From NCBI RefSeq assembly GCF_022965805.1, contig NC_133118.1:6107057-6171056 (forward strand): 64,000 nt of DNA, in the 5' to 3' direction. Made by a program: the position numbers and the translations under genes. The notes below the pieces were generated by a model. It was not told where the DNA came from, did not search any database, and saw only the letters and a program-made list of their open reading frames with translations. Shown piece after piece: positions 55,114 through 64,000 of this stretch; within the stretch, counting starts at the first letter, position 1; every line of letters begins with the position of its first letter. Source of the stretch: Primulina eburnea (Eukaryota > Streptophyta > Magnoliopsida > Lamiales > Gesneriaceae).

Positions 55114-56053
55114 TCAGACTGGTGACAGTCGGGCTGACGACGTTAAACCAAGCGCTGTGTGGGAGGCAACCCACAATGATTTTTCGCATTCCTTTTGTTT
55201 ACTTTATTTCATTTTAATATTTTTGTTGCTTTTAATTATTTTCATTCGCGTATTGATCTGAATTGCTTTAATCTTTGCAGGATTTTTTTTTTAAAAAAGT
55301 GAAGATAGCAGATGCAAGCGCACCACCGCGCGAGATCATGCGCAACAGCACGCCCATCGAAGGAGCATCGAAACAGAGAGCAGCGTGCCATCGTGCGACA
55401 TCATGCGCAGCTGCGCGCGATACATTATTGCCGCAAGCACAGAAGCACGCGCGCCGCCGCGCCAATTCTCGAGCGACTTCGCACACCTCATTATCGAAGG
55501 AAACCAGAGGAGCGCACGCGGCCGCACCATTTCTCGTGCGCCCGCGCGCACTCAATTATTGGCAGGAAACCAGAGACACGCGCGCGGCTGCGCCACTTCT
55601 CGCGCGACCGTGCGCACCGCGAGCAGATCCTCCTTTAAAACCCTATCTCATGATTTTACACACACACAACTCCTCACTCCTCTCTCACAGCCGCCCCCTC
55701 ACCAAATCCTCTACAAAAATTTCATCCCTACACAAATCCTCTCCAATTTCACTCAACCCACAAACCTCCATCACCAAAACTACTCCATAAACTCCTTCAA
55801 GCCAACTCCTTCTCTCACAAACAACCTTCACACAACTCATCTTCCCCCACCACCAACAGACGCCGGCGGCCGTCGCCGCTCCTCGCTGCCGCCACTTGCT
55901 ACCACCAAGCGTCATCTCCGGTTAAGTTTCTACACTCAAGGGTACCGTTTCTTTTACGTGTTATCATTTGGGGATATTTTTCAGATTTCAAGCAATTGTT
56001 GGTGGAATTGTCTCTATAGTTGTTGATTATAAGTGTGGGTATTGTTGAAAATT
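55114..56053 (+). promoter_or_regulatory. Possible internal promoter and leader of the Q env-like ORF
   Basis: After pol comes an AT-rich stretch ending in an acceptor-like AATCTTTGCAG (55281). A CpG-rich block (55310-55625) of GCGCG words follows, then TTTAAAA (55634-55640), then a C/T-rich leader to the env-like ATG at 56054. The order acceptor-like site, GAAGATAGCAGATGC (compare GAAAATAGCGGACAC in the LTR), CpG block, GCACCG...AGATCCT, TATA-like box parallels the Q LTR U3. I infer a diverged U3-derived copy acting as, or descended from, a promoter. Confidence 0.45.
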
Positions 56054-57217
56054 ATGCCGCCTAGAAAAAGATCGAAGGATGGGGCTTCCTCTTCTCGTTC
56101 ATATGATCCTGAAAAATTTTGGAACGACGAAGCCTTTCGGGTATATGAGAGCACCATGTCTCGATCTATTATTAAGGAAAGAGGGCTAGATATGAGCAAC
56201 CTTGACTGTGATATAATTGAGGAAGTTGTGCGAAGGGGATGGGTAGATATAGCACAGTCTCCACCAGACGCCGTGATATCTATAGTCCAAGAATTCTATG
56301 CTAATCTGAGAATTAAACACGAGGACTATAGAATTTTGGTACGAGGGCAACTAGTCTATTTCGATTCGGCAACCATTAATGCAATCTACAATTTTCCGGA
56401 TTTTGAAAATGACAAATATACTGCATTGATTAATGGCAATGTTGATTACAATGAGATTATCAGGAGCTTATGCATCGAGGGTGTAGAGTGGCGCTTGAAT
56501 CAAGGTTCCCCAATCACTTTGAAAAAATTTGACTTACGACATGACCTACGTAGTTGGGCATCTTTTATTCTCTCACATATCATGCCCTCCTCACATCAGA
56601 CAGACATCACAAAGGATAAAGTGGCGTTGATTTACGCCATAATGACTGGGAAAACCGTGGATCTTGGGAAGCTCATTCACAGTTATATCATACGTGCTGG
56701 TACGGGACTCATGACCGTCAGCCTCCCTTGTGCACATACTATCACTGCCTTATGTCTTTATGTCGGTGTGCAATGGGGTGCAGATGAACAGGTTTTGAAA
56801 GCCAAGGGCTCAATCACGGTATATGAAGCACACCGTTTGCGCTTTGGGATCGAAATATAACGACAAGAGGCTAGGGCAGATTACAACCAGAGGGCCAGAC
56901 AACGCCAACCACCACCACCACCATCGATCCCTCAATCCAGTTTGTGAGATCGGATGTTCAGAATGGAATATGATATGCGGGCGCAACGCAGAGAGCTGGC
57001 CGAACACCGACACACTACAAATACCTTCATGTCTTTTATGATGGACTTTACATCGGTGCTCTCCCAGCATTTTCCACCCATGGGACCCGAGGATGCACCC
57101 TTTCCACCACATCCAGTGTGGCCACCACAGTACCCACCACCAAATCTATCACCGCCACAGCCCATGGACGATGATGCTGACGATACCGGGAACGACGACT
57201 CGAGCCCCGAGTTCTGA
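56054..57217 (+). pseudogene. Q env-like ORF (Athila type)
   Basis: Begins MPPRKRSKDGASSSRS (56054). Conserved region: YDPEKFWNDEAFRVYESTM, FYANLRIKHEDYRILVRGQL, IYNFPDFENDKYTALINGN, RHDLRSWASFILSHIMPSSH, TKDKVALIYAIMTGKTVDLG and HTITALCLYVGVQWGADEQV. This matches the putative plant transposon protein domain that occupies the env-like position in Athila elements. A TAA at 56858-56860 and a TGA near 56946 interrupt the same frame. The Arg/Gln/Pro-rich tail continues in frame (MEYDMRAQRRELAEHRH, then a His/Pro-rich end) to TGA at 57215-57217. No signal peptide or clear membrane span is visible, so envelope function is doubtful. Confidence 0.8.
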
Positions 57218-58875
57218 CACTCGGGAGCGAGGTATGTGTTGTCATGTTCTTTATTGTTATACATTGAGGACAATGCATACTTTAAGTTTGGGGGGGGGGG
57301 GGGAGGGTAAAATTGCTTTGCTTGTTAGAATTTTTTAGAATTTTTGTTTTATTGCTCAGTAGTTAGTTTGAATTTTTTTTATTTATTTCATGCTAGATTT
57401 GTTAGGTAGAGTCATGGAATAAGTAAATGTGTGACCGATGATGAAAACTGAATTGCGATCCTGAAATATATATGTTTTCATGATAATTTAGGAGTCACAC
57501 TTATTTTGCACTGTTGTGTTTGTTGATACTATCGTTGCTTAGAGATAAATTGCATGCCTGTGATGCTAAACAGATGAGGGAGATCTGATTCTTGGTAATT
57601 CTTGCATGACATTGATTGACACTTTTGCAATCATAGGAATGAGCTAGGCAATTTTTCACAATATCCTTGGGCCTGTGTTCTTTGCTTACTGTCAATTGTA
57701 GCCCTTTGAGCTTCAAGTTAATTGAGATGCTTAAAATTTCTTTGGGCACCTATTTCATATATCATTTTTATTGAAAGTTGCACGTGATTGGTTTGTATGA
57801 GTTGACTAATGGATTGACGGAAGTCTAGAACTTGTTTGAATACTCTTCGAGGCGAAATACGAATAATATGTGACATAGGAATGATTTAGGCGACCTTTGG
57901 AGCCGTTTGAGCCTTCGAGCCTACCGAACGAAAATGAAATATCCCTAGTGTCCCATTTTGAGCCTACTAAAAAAATCAAGTGGTGTAGGTCAATGACATA
58001 CAATTAGCCCCCACTTGTATTTATTCTATTTCCCACAACGACTACCTAATGAAGCTTATACACTTACTGTCTTACCTAATTTTAAGAGAAATAAGTTCAT
58101 GGGTGTTGTAATGATTCAAATACTCCTTGAAAAGAAAAGAAAAAGTTAAATATGCCAAAAGGAGTTGAAAGAAGAAAAACATTCAAAAAAAATATGTGAA
58201 TCAAAAGTGGTGAAAAAGAAAATATATGGGAGATGAAGGAGATGAATGAGAAGAAAGCAATAAAGTGATGGTGAATGAGATGATAGTGAAAATGATGAAG
58301 ATTTGATTATTTCTCTCAAATTTTGATTTCCATACCGTTTATTGTAGCCGTGAGCCGTGGCCTGACGTTACAAGCTTACAAGACCTATTAACATTGTCAC
58401 ATTTATCCAATATACTAGTGGAGAAAATTTGTTCAAACAAAGCCTATGGATACCTTAAAAACATTGTCAACGAGTATAAACTTTAATCACTTGCTTGCAA
58501 GCATATCATGTTGTGATTTCATCTTTGGCATACTTGTGTTGACCATCTTTCGAGCCAAATAATCTCCGATAAAGTCCTATGTGATCTGTGAATGCAATTT
58601 ATATTTTGATGGAGTGTGACTTGAACTGAACTGAGGATCTCTTGATTCTGTAAGGCGAATGGGCATTACAACTCTATTTGAGCATTCGATTGGGTAAACG
58701 AACATTCACATATAACCCACACACGTGACTCTTGGGAAATCGTGAATTACATGAACTTAGAAGATTCGGAGGTCAATATCACTTTTCGCATATCCATGAC
58801 TTTAGTAGTTGCGTTAACCTTTTCCTTAGTTATTAGCTTTTATTCTATTTTTCTCGGGAGTAGCAAAAGTTCAAG
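57218..58875 (+). other. Long 3' non-coding region of Q
   Basis: Contains ACATTGAGGACAATGCATAC then TTTAAGTTTG with a run of 14 G (57290-57303), a motif combination I associate with the 3' region of Athila-type elements. An A-rich stretch with GAAAAGAAAAG-type repeats lies at 58130-58290. No coding sequence supported. Confidence 0.6.
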
Positions 58876-58886
58876 TTTGAGGGGTT
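58876..58886 (+). promoter_or_regulatory. Polypurine-like tract of Q
   Basis: GTTTGAGGGGT immediately precedes the 3' LTR start TGATAAGTGC. Confidence 0.65.
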
Positions 58887-60347
58887 TGATAAGTGCAAGA
58901 TTTGCACTTAATTTATATTAGAATCCATTTTGAATTATGTTTATTTCGAACAGAATTATGCGTTTTTGGTTTGTTTTGATTGTCTTTTCAGGAATGCAGA
59001 AAATAGCGGACACGAAGCCGAGTCAAGAAAACATAGTGCCATGAAGCCCTTAGACAGAACCTCGCGCGCGCCCGCGCGAGATCACGTACAGCCGCGTGCG
59101 GTGATATGCAAGAAGATCGACCGACCACTTCACGCGCAGCCGAGCGCACATGTACATGGGCGGGAGACCAGAAGCTTGCGCGCGACCGCGCGACATCTCG
59201 CGCATCCGCGCGCAAGGAGGCAGCAGAAAACCCGAGAGGTGCGCGCGACCGCGTCACATCACGCTCAGGCGCGCGCACCAATACAGGCGAGTGACCAGAC
59301 ACTTACGCGCGACTGCGCTACATGACACACGACCGCATGCACACATGCATGGGCCAGCGCACGGAAGCAGCCGCGCCAGAACTCGCGCCATCGCGTGCAC
59401 CGAGCGTCCAGAATCCTATAAAATGCGTGAGTTAGGTCAGAAAGAGGGGGCCGTCATTTGAGAAAGAATTCCACGAGAGATTCAGCTGACCAGGAGAAAA
59501 AGACACGAGGAAACAAGAACAAATACGAAGAACGACGGATCTTGGAACAGAGACAACATCTCGGATTTGTTTTCTGATTCCTTCATCTTCATTTTCTATA
59601 GTGTCGATGTCTAAATATTCAAACATGTGTTGCTTTTATTTAGAATTCGTCATGAACTAATTTTCTAGTCTAGAGAATGACGTAACTTTGTGGATACGAT
59701 GATTTGACACAGTGGTTTATTTGATTGAATTCCGCTCTTATTTAATTGTGTTCTCTGTATTTATTTCACTGCAATTTACTGGCCATAAATTGTTTGTTGT
59801 TTGATTAATCTTATAACTCGGGAGAGGGACTAGGATTATAGATCATTAGAGACACATCGTTGAATGCGTATAACGTTCGGAAGGCGTATAACTTTAGCGA
59901 GGCTTTGGAAAGAACATAGTTTGCATTTACCAATCAAACGTAGATTCTATTAGGAATAAGTGAATCGAAGTTTGATTGATACAGTTATTCGTCACTTGGG
60001 AAAGGGAGAATAAAATAATTAAGTGTTCTTGACCATTAAATAATTAGAATTCAAGAATATAAAGTCAATTGAGACTAATTATCGTGGAAACTTTGTGAAA
60101 TAATTTCTCTAGATATTTTCTCTCATTATAATTTCTCAATTCGGTGATTTAATTAATTCATTGTTTTCAATTAATTCGTTCAAACAAACCAATTTTTTTA
60201 ATTGATTATTCTAAATAAAATTGAAACTATTTTAATTACAAGAACTGATATACATTTTTACACACACTCTTCGTGGGATCGATATCTGTACTCTAGTCAG
60301 TACTAAAACTTGACACCGTTCACTTGCGGTAGTGAAAACACGCAACA
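58887..60347 (+). repeat. 3' LTR of Q (1461 bp)
   Basis: Matches the 5' LTR closely from TGATAAGTGCAAGATTTGCA to AAACACGCAACA. CpG block at 59058-59408, slightly shorter than in the 5' LTR near 59130. TATA box at 59416-59424. Confidence 0.93.
59416..59424 (+). promoter_or_regulatory. TATA box of the Q 3' LTR
   Basis: CTATAAAAT, same context as 40433-40441. Transcription from here would read out into the remaining part of P. Confidence 0.6.
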
Positions 60348-60352
60348 AAAAC

Positions 60353-60950
60353 CTATGGATGAAGACATCCCACAGAGTAATGCCGAGGTGTGTTTGGTAG
60401 TTGCAACGCCTGTCGGTAGCCAGGACACTTTGACAAAGTCTGTCCACAGCGAGGTTCCCGACGATCCCAGGGAGCTGAATCATCTGGATCAGTGGCACAG
60501 CCTGATAGACGATCATCAGCTGTTCACACATTCCAGCCACCACTAGCCAAGTCACAGCGGAGGTCAGGAGGAAGTCAGATTGTTAGCCAAAACAGTAGGC
60601 TCGAGTGTTTGCATGGACCGAGGAACAGGCCCAGGACTCACCTGACGATGTAGTGGCAGGTAATTGTTTTCTGTGTGGTTATTCTGCATATGTATTGATA
60701 GATACTAGTGTATTCCATACGATTTTTTTTGAACGAATTGCATTGATATATGTTTTTCCTGTTAAATACTTATCTACTGTAGTATGTATCTCTTCATTTT
60801 GGGGAGAGGTGTGATATCAGTGAATTCTGTGAAACATTGTATGCTGCAGTATGATGACGATGAGATTTAGTTAGATTTTATTGTACTTGGGTTGTCTGAT
60901 TTTGAATGTATTATCGATATTGATATGCTGACCAAGTACAGAGCAACCGT
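60353..60950 (+). pseudogene. P gag zinc-knuckle end and protease, degraded
   Basis: Directly after the target duplication of Q the P gag resumes with the degraded zinc-knuckle region and a Ser/Gln-rich linker (HTFQP-like text near 60528). The protease region at 60605-60814 reads FAWTEEQAQDSPDDVVAGNC and VLIDTSVFHTIFFERIA, with the active site DTS-V where R has DTGVS. Frame breaks at 60811 and again near 60950. Many differences from R are C-to-T or G-to-A changes. Confidence 0.75.
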
Positions 60951-61490
60951 TGATTGTTCCATAAGATGGTGAGATTCAGACCTAATATGGCTGATGAATG
61001 GAAATTTTATGGTAAGGGTTCTAGAGCTAGAATTCCTTTGATATCTGTGTTATCGATGACTCGAATATTACAGCAAGGAGCGGAGGGATTCCTTGTGTAT
61101 TCAGTAGATGTACTGATGTCGAGCCCATCATTGGCAGATTTGCCAGTTATATGTGAGTTTGCTGATGTTTTCCCAGATGAGATTTCGGGTTTGCCTCCAG
61201 TCAGAGAGATAGATTTCGGCATTGAAATAATATCAAGTACAGTTCCTATCTCTAAAACACCGTATAGAATGACACTGATTGAATTGAAAAATTTGAAAGA
61301 GCATCTTGAAATATTTACTGGCCAAGGGTTACATTAGACCAAGTGTTTATCCTTGGGGTGCTCCAGCTATATTTAAGGATTTAATGAATTGTGTGTTTCA
61401 GAAGTATTTTGATAATTTTATGATTATTCTATCGATGACATTTTGATATATTCGAAGAATATGACTGATTATGCCGAACATTTGTGAATC
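60951..61490 (+). pseudogene. P RT remnant with ~274-bp internal deletion
   Basis: Frame 60954-61337 holds the pre-RT linker (MADEWKFYGKGSRARIPLIS, FADVFPDEISGLPPVREIDF). After a frameshift, YIRPSVYPWGAPA passes straight into IFKDLMNCVFQKYFDNF. Compared with R, the fingers and first palm motifs are missing between two copies of TGCTCCAG. The catalytic box is also broken (a one-base loss before the DDIL-like text). Confidence 0.8.
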
Positions 61491-63718
61491 GTGTTGAATA
61501 TTTTGAGAACTGCGAAATTGCATGCAAAACTACTCTGACTGAGACATGTTGTATGTTTGCGGCACATTATATCCGAAGATGGTATAGCGGTTGATCTTAA
61601 CAACGTTGAAGACATGATCAGTTGGCCAAGACCGACATCAGTGTCAGAAATTCGAAGTTTTATGAGTTTAGCAGGACATTATCGACAATTGGTATTTTGA
61701 ATTTGATTAAAAATTGTTGTTTTCTGAATCAGGGTTTGAAACAGAATGTAATCCGTTGAGATTATATGTTGTTCAAGTCGAATCAGAGCTGATTTTGAGA
61801 ATTAAAACGGCTCAAAAAGTGGATCAGACTGTTCAGAATTCGATTTGGATAGTCAGAGCAGGGCATCAATCCGAGTATCAGGTTTGTGACAGTGTGTTAT
61901 ATGTGAATAATCGTCTTGTTGTTCCAGATGTTTCAGATTTGAAATGACAGATATTGTCAGAAGCGCATAGCAGTCGATTCATTATTTATCCTGGTGGCAG
62001 AAAAATGTATAATGATTTGAACATACAGTTTTGGTGGAAACAGATGAAATCAGATATTTCAGAGTTTATTTCCAGATGTCTGAATTGCGTACAGGTGAAA
62101 GCGGAAAGAAAGAAACAAGGAGGTCTATTACAGAGTTTGTCCATTCCTGAATGGAAATGGGATCACATTTCTATGGATTTTGTGACAAAGCTACTGAGAT
62201 CCTCCCGAGGTTGTGATGCGATTGTTTTTTGAATCAGGGTTTGAAACAGATTGTAATCCGTTGAGATTATATGCTGTTCAAGTCGAATCAGAGCTGATTT
62301 TGAGAATTAAAACGACTCAAAAAGTGGATCAGACTGTTCAGAATTCGATTTGGATAGTCAGAGCAGGGCATCGATCCGAGTATCAGGTTTGTGACAGTGT
62401 GTTATATGTGAATAATCGTCTTTTTGTGCCAGATGTTTCAGATTTGAAATGACAGAAATTGTCAGAAGCGCATAGCAGTCGATTCAGTATTTATCCTGGT
62501 GGCAGAAAAATGTATAATGATTTGAACATACAGTTTTGGTGGAAACAGATGAAACCAGATATTTCAGAGTTTGTTTCCAGATGTCTGAATTGCGTACAGG
62601 TGAAAGCGGAAAGAAAGAAACCAGGAGGTCTATTACAGAGTTTGTCCATTCCTGAATGGAAATGGGATCACATTTCTATGGATTTTGTGACGAAGCTACC
62701 GAGATCCTCCCGAGGTTGTGATGCGATTGGGTTGTGATTGACGTATTGACCAAATCAGCATGATTTATTCCATACAAAATGACGTACACACATGACCAGA
62801 TGGCAAAAATCTATGTCAGAGAAGTGGTCAGATTGCACGGAGTGCCAAAGTTGATTGTATCAGAGCGCGATCCTCGGTTTACTTCGCACTTTTGTCACAG
62901 TTTATATCAGGCTGTAGGTACGAAGTTACATCTTATTACCACACATATCATCCACAGACAGACGGACAGTCAGAGCGGACTATCCACACACTGGAGGATA
63001 TGCTTAGAGCTGTAGTGCTAGAATTTGGCACTAGTTGGCAAGATTCATTGTCATTTTGTATGTTTTCGTACAACAACAACTATCAGACGAGTATTGAGAT
63101 GGCACAGTTTGAAGCGTTGTACGGCAAGAAGGGCAGACCCCTCTGTATTGGGATGATATATCGGAGGTACCTGAGATTGGACCTGATATGATTCGAGAGA
63201 TGACTGAGAAAGTGAAGCTGATTCAGAAGAGAATGAAGACAACTCAAGACCGACAGGCCAAATAGGCCAATGTCTGACGTAGGCCATTGGTATTTGAGGC
63301 AGGAGACAGAGTATTCTTGAAGATTTCGCCTTTCAGAGGCGTTGTCAGATTTGGCAAGAAAGGGAAGTTGTCTCCACGTTATATTGGGTCATATGAGATT
63401 CTCGAGAAGATAGGAGATCGTGCCTATCGACTCGCATTATCTCCATCTTTATTTGGAATACATGATGTCTTTCATGTATCGTTATTACGGAAGTATATTC
63501 CTGATGCTTCACATAATATTCATCCAGACGAGTCCGAACTTGACGAGACACTGAGTTACTTCAAGAAGCCGATCAAGATTCTCGATCGTAAGGAAAAACA
63601 ACTCAGAACGAAGACTATTCCGCATGTGAAAGTTCAGTGGAGTCGTCATGGCATCAAAGAAGCTACCTGGGAGGCTGAATCAGACATGAGACAAAGATTT
63701 CCAGAGTTGTTTAATTGA
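61491..63718 (+). pseudogene. P pol: integrase with tandem duplication, chromodomain
   Basis: A short pre-RNase H piece ([20 protein letters not shown]) ends near 61690, where RNase H has been deleted and the sequence joins the integrase N-terminus. That part, including the zinc site (AHSSRF-IYPGGRKMYNDLN, CLNCVQVKAERKK), is present twice in tandem (61726-62230 and 62231-62735). The core follows with several frameshifts: VSERDPRFTSHF (Asp), DGQSERTIHTLEDMLR (Glu). The last 143 codons (63287-63718) are open: [19 protein letters not shown] and a chromodomain ending SRHGIKEATWEAESDMRQRF, with a stop at the same place as in R. Confidence 0.85.
61726..62735 (+). repeat. 505-bp tandem duplication inside P integrase
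   Basis: GAATCAGGGTTTGAAACAGA starts at 61726 and again at 62231. The copies differ at few positions (for example CATTATT/CAGTATT near 61980/62485). 505 is not a multiple of three, so the second copy is read in another frame. Confidence 0.92.
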
Positions 63719-63800
63719 TGTGAGTTTTCTATTCAGCTTCTCTTATACATTTCTTTCTGATATGATTTGATTGCCTGTGATTTCGGGGACGAAATCATAT

Positions 63801-63816
63801 CTTAGGGGGGGATAAA
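63801..63816 (+). promoter_or_regulatory. Polypurine tract of P
   Basis: CTTAGGGGGGGATAAA-type tract abuts the LTR start TGTAATGCTCG, matching the tract of R. Confidence 0.85.
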
Positions 63817-64000
63817 TGTAATGCTCGAGAATTTATCCCTGTAATTAGACAGTAATTAATTGACAGAATTGAGATTTCAAGAACTAAAGAAAAGAATATA
63901 AGATAGATATCGAGAAAGAGTCATAGGCAGATGTGCCTAGTCATTGGCAGAAGTGCCAATGCGGATGTGCCTAGTAATTGGCGGAGATGTCAAGTCTTCG
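63817..64000 (+). repeat. 3' LTR of P, cut by the window end and internally deleted
   Basis: The first ~75 bases match the start of the 5' LTR, then the sequence jumps to text equivalent to about 38070 (AAGATAGATATCGAGAAAGA). About 1 kb of U3/R is therefore missing, including the CpG block and TA tract. The rest lies beyond the window. Confidence 0.85.

Larger units (their letters stand above)
39895..60347 (+). mobile_element. Element Q: Athila-type element with env-like ORF, inserted in P, host of R
   Basis: Bounded by a perfect AAAAC duplication (39890-39894 and 60348-60352). 5' LTR 39895-41363, 3' LTR 58887-60347. Without R it is about 12.1 kb, the usual size for Athila elements. The primer-binding site is of the TGGCGCCGTTGCCGGGG type used by Athila, and pol is followed by a separate env-like ORF. 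Order: LTR, PBS, gag, protease, RT (split by R), RNase H, integrase, CpG block, env-like ORF, long non-coding tail, polypurine tract, LTR. Several stops and frameshifts make it defective. Confidence 0.93.
36980..64000 (+). mobile_element. Element P: chromovirus inserted in T, interrupted by Q, running past the window end
   Basis: 5' LTR 36980-38814, primer-binding site 38820-38831, gag 39117-39889, insertion Q (39895-60347), remaining gag-pol 60353-63718, polypurine tract, and the start of a 3' LTR at 63817. The five bases before the 5' LTR (CAGAC, 36975-36979) should recur after the 3' LTR beyond 64000. gag and integrase are clearly related to those of R. P is heavily decayed, with many stops, an RT deletion, loss of RNase H and a 505-bp duplication. 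Confidence 0.88.

Overview
The window is nuclear DNA from a flowering plant, most likely a eudicot. It has spliced genes with long AT-rich introns, plant-type gene families, and about 42 kb of Ty3/Gypsy LTR retrotransposons. Some repeats, notably a short element with GTGAGACGGTCTCAC ends, and the style of the LTRs remind me of Lamiales genomes. That placement is an impression and was not searched.

Positions 1-21.7 kb are the gene-bearing part. The first 300 bases are open in one frame and may be the last exon of an unidentified plus-strand gene. A ten-exon minus-strand gene (3510-10446) encodes a 1214-residue SERAC1-like protein, an armadillo-like N-terminal region followed by an alpha/beta-hydrolase. 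All ten exons join in frame, and one intron is GC-AG and splits the codon of the nucleophilic serine. A single-exon plus-strand gene (18226-19017) encodes a ZCF37-like plant protein with a C-terminal membrane segment. Around these lie a LINE RNase H remnant, a Ty1/Copia remnant cut by a truncated Tekay-type LTR element, a decayed TE-like reading frame, and three copies of a MITE-like element, each with a 9-bp target duplication.

Positions 21.7-64 kb are a nested stack of Ty3/Gypsy elements that I name T, S, P, Q and R. T is a Tat-type element on the minus strand: pol remnant, 102-bp tandem repeats, an antisense spliced ORF and a 3' LTR. S (22336-33156, minus, Tekay-type chromovirus, target duplication CTGGC) is inserted in the antisense ORF of T. 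P (36980 to beyond the window end, plus, chromovirus) interrupts the pol of T. Q (39895-60347, plus, Athila-type with an env-like ORF, target duplication AAAAC) is inserted in the gag zinc-knuckle region of P. R (44261-52564, minus, a relative of P, target duplication CAAGT) is inserted in the RT of Q. The target duplications, primer-binding sites and polypurine tracts were read directly from the sequence.

No element looks autonomous. All carry stops, frameshifts or altered catalytic residues, although R keeps an uninterrupted integrase-chromodomain frame. The most interesting observation is that P, Q and R each carry a CpG-rich block of short palindromes just upstream of the LTR TATA region. 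A similar block, apparently a diverged copy of the Q U3, lies inside Q before its env-like ORF and suggests an internal promoter. I found no CRISPR array, rRNA or tRNA gene, and no novel multi-gene system.
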